Positions 17,492-26,665 of a stretch of DNA of 64,000 nucleotides are shown here, piece by piece. The translations under genes were made by a program, and so were the position numbers. The stretch is from contig OZ245021.1 of assembly GCA_965223775.1 (NCBI GenBank), positions 2,356,001 through 2,420,000 of the forward strand, in the 5' to 3' direction. The notes beneath the pieces are model-generated. The model was not told the origin of the DNA and made no database searches. It saw nothing but the letters and a program-made list of their open reading frames with translations. This DNA comes from JAJDXW01 sp965223775 (GTDB taxonomy: Bacteria > Pseudomonadota > Gammaproteobacteria > HK1). Position 1 is the stretch's first letter. Each line of letters starts with the position of its first letter.

Positions 17492-18811
17492 ATGCTGACG
17501 CGCATTCACATCGACGGCTACAAGTCCTTCCACGACGTCGAGGTGCGGCTGTCGCCCCTCGCGGTGATGTTCGGGCCGAACGCGGCCGGCAAGAGCAACC
17601 TCCTCGATGCCCTGCAGCTCCTGGCCAAGCTTGGGACGAGCCGGACCGTCAAGGAGGCTTTCGATGCTCCCTATCGAGGCAAGCCGCTTGAATCCTTCAC
17701 CATTGGAGATAGAGGGATCAAGGGCCTCATCGAACAGGAGAGGCTCGCCTTTTCGTTCGAGGCCGATCTGCATTTGTCGGATGCGGTCGTCGAGGCGGTC
17801 GATCGAGACATTCGAGAGATACGGCGTCCCGGTGCCGAAGGCCGGACCGGGGAAGGCGGCAAGGCCCTCGCTCGGGCGCGAGAACGTGATCTCCGCTACC
17901 GCATCGAGGTCGAGATGCTTCCGAAATCGGGGATCCTGCGCGTGGCCGACGAGTATCTGGCTGCCCTGAATTCCAAAGGCGAGCCTACCCGAAAGCGCCT
18001 GCCTTTCATCGAACGGCAGGGGCAGAAGCTGCACTTGCGTCTCGAGGGGCAGGCCCATCCTACCTATTACGACCGCTACCTGGACCACAGCATCCTTTCG
18101 ATGCCGCACTACCCACCGCACCACCCGCATCTGGTGGCCGCGCGCCGCGAGCTGGAAAGTTGGCTCTTCTTCTACTTCGAGCCGCGCGAACGCATGCGCG
18201 CGGCCAATCCCGTCAAGGAGGCGCGGCACATCGGCCTGATGGGTGAGGACCTCGCCGCCTTTCTCAATACGCTGCGGGCGCTCGAACCGAAACAGTTCGA
18301 GGCGGTCGAGAAGGCGCTGCGCGTGCTGATGCCCCACCTGGACGGCATCGAGGTGGAGGTCAGTGATCTGGGTGAGGCCGAGCTTCGTCTCAAGGAAGGC
18401 GGCATTGCCATTCCCGCGCGCGTGCTCTCGGAAGGCACGCTTCGCATGCTGGGTCTCCTGGCCCTCGCGGGCGTGAAGACCCCTCCCGCACTGGTGGGCT
18501 TCGAGGAGCCGGAGAACGGGATTCACCCGCGCCGAATCGAGCTGATCGCGGAACTGCTGAAGACGCGGGCGAGCCTCGGACAAACCCAGTACATCGTCAC
18601 CACCCACTCCCCGCTCCTGCCTGATCGGATGCCGGACGACTCCCTGTTGGCGGTGCGCCGAATCGGTGGCCGGACCCATATCGATACGTCTTCGACCTGG
18701 GGACCGCTCGGTCCAATCGGGCGGAAGGACGACATCGATCGCGTACTCGATGACGACGAGGACGTGCTTCCCGTCTCGGAACGCATTCTGAGAGGGGACT
18801 TCGATGCGTGA
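17492..18811 (+). CDS. AAA/SMC-like ATPase, first gene of the six-gene operon
   Basis: 439 residues of the AAA_21/RecF-like ABC ATPase class. Walker A FGPNAAGKSN is at residues about 27-36, the signature-like LSEGTLRMLGLLAL at about 309, Walker B LVGFEEPENGIHP at about 331, and the switch histidine is in VTTHSPLLP. Proteins of this class pair with TOPRIM or DUF4276-like partners in OLD, PARIS and Gabija-type defence modules. The next gene, overlapping by eight bases, has that kind of fold. Unlike OLD proteins it carries no TOPRIM domain of its own. It is divergent from the gene before it. Confidence 0.88.
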   Translation: MLTRIHIDGYKSFHDVEVRLSPLAVMFGPNAAGKSNLLDALQLLAKLGTSRTVKEAFDAPYRGKPLESFTIGDRGIKGLIEQERLAFSFEADLHLSDAVVEAVDRDIREIRRPGAEGRTGEGGKALARARERDLRYRIEVEMLPKSGILRVADEYLAALNSKGEPTRKRLPFIERQGQKLHLRLEGQAHPTYYDRYLDHSILSMPHYPPHHPHLVAARRELESWLFFYFEPRERMRAANPVKEARHIGLMGEDLAAFLNTLRALEPKQFEAVEKALRVLMPHLDGIEVEVSDLGEAELRLKEGGIAIPARVLSEGTLRMLGLLALAGVKTPPALVGFEEPENGIHPRRIELIAELLKTRASLGQTQYIVTTHSPLLPDRMPDDSLLAVRRIGGRTHIDTSSTWGPLGPIGRKDDIDRVLDDDEDVLPVSERILRGDFDA

Positions 18812-19385
18812 GATCGTGCTGTTCGTGGAGGACTTCGCTCACCGGCAAGTCATCGGCGCACTGGTGCGTAGACTCGCCGGAGAGCTCGATCTCGACGTTC
18901 GGCTCGAATGGCGAAGCACAAGGCGCGGTTACGGCAGGGTCGTGCGGGAGTTCAACGACTATCTGCGCGATCTCGGCCGGCAGGGCGGTCCTGCGCCCGA
19001 TCTGATCATCGTTGCCACCGACGCCAACTGCAAAGGCCTGAACGAACGTGTGCGAGAGATCGACGAGCCGGATGCGCCCGCGCCCCTGATCCTCGCCATT
19101 CCCGACCCGCACATCGAGCGCTGGCTGCTGCTCGACGGCGCCGCATTCAAAGTCGTGTTCGGGAGGGGCTGCGACGCTCCCGACAAAAAATGTGATCGTG
19201 GCCGTTACAAACGACGGCTGATCGAGGCCATTTTCGCGGCTGGGGTGACGCCCAACCTCGGCGGCATGGAGTTCGCCGAGGACATCGTGCAGCAGATGGA
19301 CATCGAGCGCGCGGAGCAGGCCGACGACTCGTTCCGCCGCTTCGTCGGCAGCCTCCGCACCACGCTGCGAGGCTGGAAACGGTGA
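18804..19385 (+). CDS. DUF4276/TOPRIM-like partner of the ATPase
   Basis: 193 residues. MREIVLFVEDFAHRQVIGAL has the N-terminal beta strand and acidic residue seen in TOPRIM-like DUF4276 proteins. LIIVATDANCKG stands where the DxD strand would be, and IPDPHIERWLLLDG matches the conserved PEIEAWLL-type motif of that family. The DxD pair looks degenerate (D followed by A-N), so nuclease activity is uncertain. It overlaps both neighbours (8 and 4 bases), suggesting a stoichiometric complex with the ATPase. Family assignment is by motif only. Confidence 0.65.
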   Translation: MREIVLFVEDFAHRQVIGALVRRLAGELDLDVRLEWRSTRRGYGRVVREFNDYLRDLGRQGGPAPDLIIVATDANCKGLNERVREIDEPDAPAPLILAIPDPHIERWLLLDGAAFKVVFGRGCDAPDKKCDRGRYKRRLIEAIFAAGVTPNLGGMEFAEDIVQQMDIERAEQADDSFRRFVGSLRTTLRGWKR

Positions 19386-21019
19386 CTGCCAACTCCGCGA
19401 CGCCCGAGCGCCGGCGCCTCCTGGGAGCGTACTACACGCCGGAGCCGATCGCGGACACCCTGACAAGATGGGCACTGGCTCCGGGCGCTGGAACCGTACT
19501 CGATCCGAGCTTTGGCGGATGCGCTTTTCTGGATGCAGCAACTGCGGTCTTGGCCGGCAAGGGCGTCCTGAATCCAAATCGTCTGGTGTTCGGCGTCGAT
19601 GTGGATCCCTCGTGCATGGAGCATGTATGCACCAATGAAAAGCTGCTCGACGAAAACTGTGTCGTTCGCGACTTCTTCGAGTTGACGCCAGGTGACTTGC
19701 TCGGAGCGCCGTTCAGGGCAGTCGTTGGCAATCCTCCGTATGTACGGCATCACTGGTTCAAGGGACCAAGTCGACAGGCTGCCAAGGCGGCGATGGCCGA
19801 CGCTGGCGTGTCAGTCCCCGAGACCGCAAGCGCCTGGGCATACTTCCTCGTTCACGCCATGAGCTTTCTGGCGGAAGGCGGTCGGTTGACCATGCTGGTC
19901 CCGGAGGCGCTCCTGCAGGCGGACTATGCCGCTGCTGTCCGTGACACGCTTGCTGCCCGCTTCGGTCGCGTCTGCCTGATCCACGTTCGCGATCGTCTGT
20001 TTGACGGGACGGATGAACCGGTTGTGGTCGTAGCCGCTTCGGAGTTCGGACAGCAGGGCAGCACGTGCATTGAAGCGGTCGAGCGCGCCGAGGAGCTCGG
20101 CCAGACTTTGAATCGCCCGGCCGGCGTGCCTAGCGCATTCCCCGTGACCACCGCGAACGGACGGAGTGTCGACTCGGCGACCGTTCAGTTGCTCGATGAA
20201 TTGGAGCAGCACGAGTCGATACGGAGGTTCGCGGACATCGCGATCGTGCGAATCGGCTTGGTGACCGGTGCGAACAACCATTTCATCCGAGATTGCGAGG
20301 ACCTGAAACGGCTCGGCGTTCCGCGCGAGGCGTGGCAGCGCGTGGTGCCTCGAACCCGGTGGCTGTCCGGATTGGATTTCACCAGCGAAGATCACCAGAA
20401 ATTCGTTCGTGCGGGTCAACCGGCACTTCTGGTCCAGCCCGAGCCGGCTTGCGAACAGGATACCGGGGTTCGGCAGTGGATTGCCGAGGGAATCGCGGCG
20501 GGTGTGCACGAGCGTTTCAAGTGCAGCAAGCGAGCTCCCTGGTTTCGCATGGAGCTTCCGCCTGCTCCTGACGCCTTCGCAACCTGCACCCGCATGGGTT
20601 CGCCCCGGCTGGTTCTCAATCGAGCTGGCTACAGGTGCACTAATGCTCTTCATGCGGTACGTTGGCGTCGAGGGACCGAAGCGGCGCCGAAGGCCGTGTG
20701 CGTAGGCTTCCTGACAAGCGCCGTCAGCGCCTGGGCCGAGCTCCACGGCCGCCGGTACGGAGGCGGCGTCTTGAAGATGGAGCCCGGAACGCTGAACCGG
20801 GCGCCAGTACCGCTGGCCGAAAGCGGAGAGGACGCCTTCGACGGGCTCAACGAGCTGATGCGTGATGAGCGTGAAGACGAGGCGAGGAGGCTGGCGGATG
20901 ATATCGTCCTGCGCGACGGAATGGGGCTGTCCAAGAAGGATATCCGGCGGTTGCAGCAGGCGCGTTCGCGCCTGACGTCCCAACGGCGCCCGGCTCGTAG
21001 CGGAGGCACTGGTGGCTAG
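19382..21019 (+). CDS. N6-adenine DNA methyltransferase (Eco57I/type IIG-like)
   Basis: 545 residues from a GTG overlapping the previous stop. The N-terminal GAYYTPEPIAD segment, AdoMet motif I VLDPSFGGCAFLDAA (residues about 39-53) and catalytic NPPY at 117-120 define a gamma-type adenine methyltransferase. The second half (IVRIGLVTGANNHFI, RYGGGVLKMEPGTLNRAPVP) resembles the target-recognition part of Eco57I-like and PglX-like enzymes. No nuclease motif was found in it. It could mark self DNA for the surrounding ATPase and kinase genes. Confidence 0.88.
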   Translation: MTANSATPERRRLLGAYYTPEPIADTLTRWALAPGAGTVLDPSFGGCAFLDAATAVLAGKGVLNPNRLVFGVDVDPSCMEHVCTNEKLLDENCVVRDFFELTPGDLLGAPFRAVVGNPPYVRHHWFKGPSRQAAKAAMADAGVSVPETASAWAYFLVHAMSFLAEGGRLTMLVPEALLQADYAAAVRDTLAARFGRVCLIHVRDRLFDGTDEPVVVVAASEFGQQGSTCIEAVERAEELGQTLNRPAGVPSAFPVTTANGRSVDSATVQLLDELEQHESIRRFADIAIVRIGLVTGANNHFIRDCEDLKRLGVPREAWQRVVPRTRWLSGLDFTSEDHQKFVRAGQPALLVQPEPACEQDTGVRQWIAEGIAAGVHERFKCSKRAPWFRMELPPAPDAFATCTRMGSPRLVLNRAGYRCTNALHAVRWRRGTEAAPKAVCVGFLTSAVSAWAELHGRRYGGGVLKMEPGTLNRAPVPLAESGEDAFDGLNELMRDEREDEARRLADDIVLRDGMGLSKKDIRRLQQARSRLTSQRRPARSGGTGG

Positions 21020-23330
21020 GTTTACCGTAGACACGCACCTCTTCCGAGAGCTCGGGGAGCTGTTGGTGGGGCGGGACTCGACCGCGTTGATCGAGCTGAT
21101 CAAGAACGCCTACGACGCGGATGCGACTGAGGTTACCGTTCACGGCGAGCAGCTTGACAGCCCAGGCCAGGGCCGAATCATGGTTGTAGATGACGGTATC
21201 GGTATGCATGCGGGCGAATTCGAGCAGGGTTTCCTGCGCGTTGCTTCCCGACTCAAGGATGAAGGGGAGCGGCGGTCGAATCTGTTCCGTCGCCGCTATA
21301 CCGGCGCCAAGGGAATTGGGCGACTCGCCGCCCACAAGCTCGCGAGAAAACTTGAGATTTCCAGCCGGCGGCGGGTGTCGGCAAGTATACAGACGCAACA
21401 GGTGCTGTATGCGTCGATAGACTGGGACGAGATCGAGCGCTACGAGACCCTGGACGAGCTCGATTCCACCGATGCCATCGTTCTGGAAACCAAGGAATTG
21501 GACGCGGCCGCCCGTTCGGGAACGACGCTTGTTCTCTCGAGGCTGCGCCGGGGTTGGACTCCAGTTGAGCGCGCGAGGTTCTTCGCAGAAGTTCAATCGT
21601 TCGATCCACCGGCGTTCCTCCGCGATTCGCTTCCGCAATCGATCACTGAAGAGCCGTTGCTGTTCAACACACCGATCGTCCGGGACGAAAGCGGCGAGGC
21701 AGCAGATTCTTCGTTCCGAGTGAAGCTCGAAGGTGAGTTCGCGGCTGGCGATAGCTATTGGGAGCTCTTTGCCGGGATGGCGAGTTGGGTGCTGGAGATA
21801 CGGGCGGCTCCTGGCAGTGACGCGGTACGCGTCGCAATCACACCCACGAAGAAAACCCGAGCGGGGAATCCGGACGCCGGGGGGCGAGAAGAATCGATCC
21901 CTCATCCGGACCCCGAGCGCGGTCCCTATTTCGATGCGCGTATCTTCGTGAGAGAAGGCCGTTTTCGCGGTAGCCGAGACCAACGAACATGGGCCACCCA
22001 TGCCAGCGGGATCCGGGTGTATCTGGAGGGTTTTCGCGTTCTGCCATACGGAGAGCAGAAAGATGATTGGCTCTCGATCGACGCCGACTATACGCGTCGC
22101 CCCCGGCAGTTCGAGATACTTCAGGAATTCGGATTTGACAATGAAGGGAGCGATCGCGACGCCGGTCTCATTCGTTTGCCCAACAACAACTATTTCGGAG
22201 CAGTGTTTCTCATTCAGGAGCATTGTCCCACCCTTCGGACCCTTGTGAACCGGGAGGGATTTGTTCCAGAGGCTGGCTTCGATACGCTGGTGCGGCTAGT
22301 GCGGACGGGTATCGACCTGTGCACACGTGCGCGCGCGGCCGCGGGTCAGGCACGCCGGCAGAAGTGGAGGGAGGATCGCCGGTCAGAAACAGCTCAGATG
22401 CGAGCATCAGCGCAGGATAGCGGGCAGGACGTCGACTCCGAGAGCTCGGTCCTGCCAGAGCGACTTGGCGAAGCGGTGCAACTCATGAAGAGTGCTCGCG
22501 CCCACCTGAGCGCGGGAGAGACAGGCGATGCGAGGGAAACGGTCAGCGAAGCCTTGCAGGCGGTAGGTGGGGCCGAGGAGCTCGCCGCGGATCTGATCTC
22601 CGAGCGCTCGCTTCTGCACGTCCTTGCATCGGTAGGAACGCAGATGGCTGCGTTTGTGCATGAGATCAACGCGCTGCTGGGAGCCGCCCAAACCGTCGAA
22701 CAGGCGATTGGGCATCTGCTGGGAGAGGACGGACTGTCGCGCGAGCAACGACGCAGGCTGAGACAGACGTTGGCGGTCACGACAGATCTGAAGCTCGGGC
22801 TGGAGCGGCAAGCCTCCTATCTGATGGACATCGAGATTCCCGATGCACGCCGCCGCCGTTCGCGCCAACGTTTTGGTGAGCGATTCGATGCGGCCGTTCG
22901 TCTTGTACAGCACCAGGCGGAGCGCCGGGGCATCGACATCGATAATCGGATCCCATCCGAGTTGTGGTCTCCTCCGATGTTCCCCGCGGAACTTACGGCG
23001 GTGTTCGCCAATCTTCTCACGAATGCTGTTAAAGCCGCTGGAGCGGATGGACGCATCCGCGCTTCGGCCGACGATGGGAACAATCAGGTTCGGATTCGCA
23101 TCCAGAACACCGGCGCGGCTGTCGAGATGGACGACGTGGAGCGTTGGTTCAAGCCCTTCCAGTCGACGACATCGGAAGTCAATCCGGTTTTGGGTCAAGG
23201 GATGGGGCTCGGACTCCCCATTACACGTAACCTGTTGGAGTACTATGGAGGGAGCATAAATTTCGTTCAGCCGGGCGGTATGTTCGCAACTGCGATCGAG
23301 ATCACCCTTCCGAGTAGGAGCCAGGCTTGA
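21012..23330 (+). CDS. Double-GHKL protein: Hsp90/MORC-like ATPase plus histidine kinase
   Basis: 772 residues from a GTG overlapping the methyltransferase stop by eight bases. The N-terminal GHKL ATPase has the N-box ELIKNAYDADA at 29-38, DDGIGM at 60-65 and GAKGIGRLAAHKLA at 98-111, as in Hsp90/MORC/MutL-type proteins. Residues about 430-600 are helical. The C-terminal half is a histidine kinase: H-box FVHEIN with H550 as likely phospho-acceptor, N-box ANLLTNAVKAAG near 666 and G-box GQGMGLGLPITRNLL near 728. No membrane segment or PAS domain is visible, so it should be cytosolic. The receiver protein begins one base after its stop. Confidence 0.85.
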   Translation: MARFTVDTHLFRELGELLVGRDSTALIELIKNAYDADATEVTVHGEQLDSPGQGRIMVVDDGIGMHAGEFEQGFLRVASRLKDEGERRSNLFRRRYTGAKGIGRLAAHKLARKLEISSRRRVSASIQTQQVLYASIDWDEIERYETLDELDSTDAIVLETKELDAAARSGTTLVLSRLRRGWTPVERARFFAEVQSFDPPAFLRDSLPQSITEEPLLFNTPIVRDESGEAADSSFRVKLEGEFAAGDSYWELFAGMASWVLEIRAAPGSDAVRVAITPTKKTRAGNPDAGGREESIPHPDPERGPYFDARIFVREGRFRGSRDQRTWATHASGIRVYLEGFRVLPYGEQKDDWLSIDADYTRRPRQFEILQEFGFDNEGSDRDAGLIRLPNNNYFGAVFLIQEHCPTLRTLVNREGFVPEAGFDTLVRLVRTGIDLCTRARAAAGQARRQKWREDRRSETAQMRASAQDSGQDVDSESSVLPERLGEAVQLMKSARAHLSAGETGDARETVSEALQAVGGAEELAADLISERSLLHVLASVGTQMAAFVHEINALLGAAQTVEQAIGHLLGEDGLSREQRRRLRQTLAVTTDLKLGLERQASYLMDIEIPDARRRRSRQRFGERFDAAVRLVQHQAERRGIDIDNRIPSELWSPPMFPAELTAVFANLLTNAVKAAGADGRIRASADDGNNQVRIRIQNTGAAVEMDDVERWFKPFQSTTSEVNPVLGQGMGLGLPITRNLLEYYGGSINFVQPGGMFATAIEITLPSRSQA

Positions 23331-23331
23331 T

Positions 23332-24468
23332 ATGCACAAGAGTGAAAAGCCTTCTATTCTCATAGTGGATGATGAGCCCGACACGTTGCGCGACGCGGTA
23401 GCTCTGGGGTTGGGCGAGCGTCCGATGGAGAGTGTGGTTCATCCTCACGATGTCGAAATGTCGCATCTCGAGAATGCGGATCTGGTTCTGGTTGACTATC
23501 GCCTGGAAAACTGGGCAGAGCGGGCCGCGCAGTCGGTCATTTCACTCCAGCCGGCGACCGGGATGGCACTTGCGGCCGTGCTGCGGGAGCACGTAGACCG
23601 TTCGGGAAAAGACAGATTGACCGCATTTGCGTTGCATTCAGGTCATTTGGGGGATGTGCAGGGGCGGCTTTCGGCAACGACTGCACAGCATGTTCTTGCA
23701 CGTCTCAATAACTTGGAATGGGCATTTCCGAAGACAGAACCTCGACGCTATGAGCAGATGATCATTCTCGCAAACGCCGTGCGGCAACTCCCCAGAACGT
23801 GGCCGAACGGTCCGGAGGGTTCGGAAGCCGAAGTAAGGCATCTGCTGGAGATGGACGAGAATGTCTCGTCGTTCGACCGTTGCTGGCGGGATGTCTTGGA
23901 GTGTCGGGCACCGGTAAACGACTTGACGGAAGGTGCGCATGGAATCCTGTTTGTTCGGTGGTTACTTCATCAGGTGATGCCGTATCCGTGCTTTCTGTGG
24001 GGAGAGCACTGGGTTGCGGCACGACTTCGGATCTCCGTGGCCTCGCTCCGAGCCGTGGAAAGAGCGGACAGTAGGCTGGCCGAGGATCTGCGGTCCATGC
24101 GCTACTCCGGCATCCTGGCCGGGTTCCTGGGAAGAAGGTGGTGGCGTGGCGCACTCGAAGATTACATCTGGGAGTTGGCCGGGGGGCACGCGACCGACGG
24201 CGAGCGGCTGAGAGAAGCGTTGGCCGAGCATGCACGAGCGGAACTGGAGGCAATTGAACCGAACCCGGCCGTGGTTTGCATGGATTCAGACTTGCAACCT
24301 CAGGAACGGTTTTTTTCTCCCACGACTGCCGTGCCTCTTCGCCCCGATCATTGGCCCGCATTTGCGGACTCGGCCTGGATGGACATCAAAGACGTACGAG
24401 CCGATCCCGGCCTCCAGTCGATGGTGGAGCCACTCGATCGCTACCGTGTCGCTGAAAATAAGGAGTAG
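23332..24468 (+). CDS. Receiver-domain protein with unknown C-terminal effector
   Basis: 378 residues. Residues about 8-130 form a response-regulator receiver: acidic pair in ILIVDDEPD (D13, D14) and likely phospho-aspartate D55 in LVLVDYRL, with AFALHSGHL where the conserved Ser/Thr strand belongs. The remaining 240 residues (for example GILFVRWLLHQVMPYPCFLW and FLGRRWWRGALEDYIWELAG) are not a DNA-binding output domain I recognise. Its position one base after the double-GHKL gene makes the kinase its obvious partner. Base composition is lower in GC than in the flanking metabolic genes. Confidence 0.8.
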   Translation: MHKSEKPSILIVDDEPDTLRDAVALGLGERPMESVVHPHDVEMSHLENADLVLVDYRLENWAERAAQSVISLQPATGMALAAVLREHVDRSGKDRLTAFALHSGHLGDVQGRLSATTAQHVLARLNNLEWAFPKTEPRRYEQMIILANAVRQLPRTWPNGPEGSEAEVRHLLEMDENVSSFDRCWRDVLECRAPVNDLTEGAHGILFVRWLLHQVMPYPCFLWGEHWVAARLRISVASLRAVERADSRLAEDLRSMRYSGILAGFLGRRWWRGALEDYIWELAGGHATDGERLREALAEHARAELEAIEPNPAVVCMDSDLQPQERFFSPTTAVPLRPDHWPAFADSAWMDIKDVRADPGLQSMVEPLDRYRVAENKE

Positions 24469-24477
24469 TAACAAGAG

Positions 24478-25212
24478 ATGGCCGGACTTCGCTTCCCTTT
24501 TTCAGAACTGGTACGCGAGACCAGCGCGCTGCAGGCCATCGCCCGGAGATTCCTCGATCCAGGCACGCACTGGGTTCTGGAGCAGTTCCAGAGCCAGCTC
24601 GAGAGTATGTGGGGCGCGCAGGACGTACAGGTGCGGTTGGCACTTTCGCCGCTTTATACAAGGCCGAACAACGGGGCGCACGAAGCGGGTGGCCGACGAG
24701 GCCGGCAAAGTGTGTACGCCGTCATCAGTGGAACATGGGATCTGACACCTCTGGGTCTAAACAGGCATCGTGCAAAGCGGGAACTAGCTTTTAGTGGTAT
24801 AGCTTCCACCAAGGTCGAGCTGTACGCCCACAATGATGCGAATGCCCGCCTCGCGATGTGGCGCCTGGAATTGGGTGCAGACGACTCACCAGGCTGCTAC
24901 TTCCATGTCCAGATCCTTGGCGATTCCAATGATACGCCGTTCCCGAGTTCGATTCCCATTCCGAGGTTGCCTAGCCTTTTCGTTACGCCGATGAGCGTTA
25001 TCGAGTATGTCCTCGGCGAGATATACCAGGACGAGTGGGCTCAGGAAACCGCAAGGCGTACCGACGACCTGCTGCACTGGCGGAGACTTCAGCAGCAGCG
25101 GCTGCAATGCCTCTTCACGTGGTACCAAGACAAGACCCAAGGTTCGCTTTCTTCTCCTTGGATGAATTTAAAGTCCGCGAAGCCGGACGAAAGCATGTTT
25201 GTACGGAACTGA
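24478..25212 (+). CDS. Uncharacterised protein ending the six-gene operon
   Basis: 244 residues, no recognised family. Visible features are an acidic/aromatic N-terminus (RFLDPGTHWVLEQFQSQLE), a basic loop (HEAGGRRGRQSVYAV), beta-rich middle strands (VISGTWDLTPLG, TKVELYAHNDANARLAMWRL, CYFHVQILGD) and a C-terminal helix-rich part rich in Arg and Gln. No signal peptide or membrane segment. It begins nine bases after the receiver gene, so it is co-transcribed and probably acts in the same pathway. Confidence 0.75.
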   Translation: MAGLRFPFSELVRETSALQAIARRFLDPGTHWVLEQFQSQLESMWGAQDVQVRLALSPLYTRPNNGAHEAGGRRGRQSVYAVISGTWDLTPLGLNRHRAKRELAFSGIASTKVELYAHNDANARLAMWRLELGADDSPGCYFHVQILGDSNDTPFPSSIPIPRLPSLFVTPMSVIEYVLGEIYQDEWAQETARRTDDLLHWRRLQQQRLQCLFTWYQDKTQGSLSSPWMNLKSAKPDESMFVRN

Positions 25213-25457
25213 ATAGACACCGTAATGGGACAAATCGAGCGCAAGGGGGAAAACATGACAAGGGGTGATCGCGGAGATGGACGGAAGAGAGAAAGACTCT
25301 CGCCGCTCGCAGGAGGCGTGAACGAATGGCGGTTCGCCAATAGGGTGGGTGAATCGGAGACTTGAGCCCATCGCTGCGAATCTGCCGGAGCGGTATCCGG
25401 ACAAACCTGCACGTCAGTGAATCACGGCGACACGTGAGGGCCGACTCGGGGCTGGTT

Positions 25458-25940
25458 TCAGGGGGTTGCGTTGCGCCTGGCCTGGGCCGCCCGGATGTCG
25501 GAGGGCCAGAGGCTCTTGATGTAGGCGAGGCTCGCCAGGATCTCGCGGTCGTCGAGCACGCCGGCGAAGCCCGGCATCGTGCTTCGATAGCCCTTTTCGA
25601 CGACCGCGGTCGGCCCCTCCCTGGTCAGCCGGAACAGCAGCTCGTCCGAATGATGCCAGGTGTGGCCGGTGGCATCGTGGGGCGGGGCGGGAAGGGTGCC
25701 GTCGGGCCGGCGCCGGCGCCAGTTGGGCTCCCCCTCGAGGTTCTTCCCGTGGCACGAAGCGCAGTGCTTTGCGTACACGGCGGCGCCGAGCGCCACCAGC
25801 TCGGGGTCCGAGGCGTCCGCCCGGAGCGACTCGTCGCCGCGGTCGAGATACCAGACGCCCGCCACGATCGCGACGGCGAGCAGGACGGCCGCGATGGTGA
25901 ACGTCGGCGCCTTGCGGCGGCGGCGGCGTGGCGGCGTCAT
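25458..25940 (-). CDS. Membrane-anchored c-type cytochrome
   Basis: 160 residues from the ATG at 25940; an in-frame ATG at 26015 exists but adds no recognisable sequence. A basic cytosolic stretch (PPRRRRRKAP) precedes one membrane segment (FTIAAVLLAVAIVAGVWYL). The haem-binding motif is KHCASCHGKNLEGEP and the likely methionine ligand lies in STMPGFAGVLDD. It is a monohaem class I cytochrome c held on the periplasmic face. The redox partner is not indicated by neighbours. Confidence 0.9.
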   Translation of the reverse strand: MTPPRRRRRKAPTFTIAAVLLAVAIVAGVWYLDRGDESLRADASDPELVALGAAVYAKHCASCHGKNLEGEPNWRRRRPDGTLPAPPHDATGHTWHHSDELLFRLTREGPTAVVEKGYRSTMPGFAGVLDDREILASLAYIKSLWPSDIRAAQARRNATP

Positions 25941-26153
25941 GCGGCGTTCTCCGAAAGGACCGCGTTCCATTGCCCCTCGGCGCTCCTGCGGTTCATGGAA
26001 CGCCTTGTCGCGCACAGGATGTTGATTCCCGCCGCTGGAAGGTCAACCGGGTATCGGGCCTCGATCCTGCAATCGTCCAGCCTGCGCTCGTCCGGCGATC
26101 CCGAAACCCGCCACGGTCCCGAACGGCCGAACTTCCCCAACCGTTGAGGCCGG

Positions 26154-26519
26154 CTACGTCCAGGTCTTGCGGGCGGGGGACTTGATCTCGATCTGCACGC
26201 ACTCCTCGAGCGCCTCGGAGTAGTGCGGCACGCCCGGCGGATGGCGCCAGACGTCGCCCGGTCCGGCGACGAACTCCTCGTCGCCAATCCACATCTTGAG
26301 CCTGCCCGATACCAGCGTCGCCACCGACTCGTGGTCGTCGTGCTGATGCACGGGGTCGATCAACCCCTTGCCGCGCCGGATCCAGAGGGTGACGAAGTGC
26401 TCGCTCACCATCAGCACCTTGACGGAGAGCTCGCCCTGCTCGACGGCGCCTTCGATGGCGTGGATCGTTTCCTCGGGGATGTCGGAAGCGGCGCGGAAGA
26501 GCGCCGCCATCGGCGCCAT
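26154..26519 (-). CDS. Cupin-domain protein
   Basis: 121 residues forming a single small beta-barrel cupin. The metal-binding motif is VHQHDDHESVATLVSG, and the second conserved motif is GDVWRHPPGVPHYSEALEEC. Members bind a metal and act as small dioxygenases, isomerases or sensors, and the role here is not defined. A second ATG nine bases downstream is also possible. Confidence 0.88.
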   Translation of the reverse strand: MAPMAALFRAASDIPEETIHAIEGAVEQGELSVKVLMVSEHFVTLWIRRGKGLIDPVHQHDDHESVATLVSGRLKMWIGDEEFVAGPGDVWRHPPGVPHYSEALEECVQIEIKSPARKTWT

Positions 26520-26665
26520 GATCCGGTCTTAGGTCTGGTTCACGAGAGTTCTCCTCAAGTCGGTTCGGGCTTCGGTTGCGCGTCGCTTCAAGCGCGTGCG
26601 GCCCGCTGGCGGCGGTTCGTCAACTGCGGCCGCCGCGGCCGGGCAGGCGGTGCGCAGCTCTTTTT

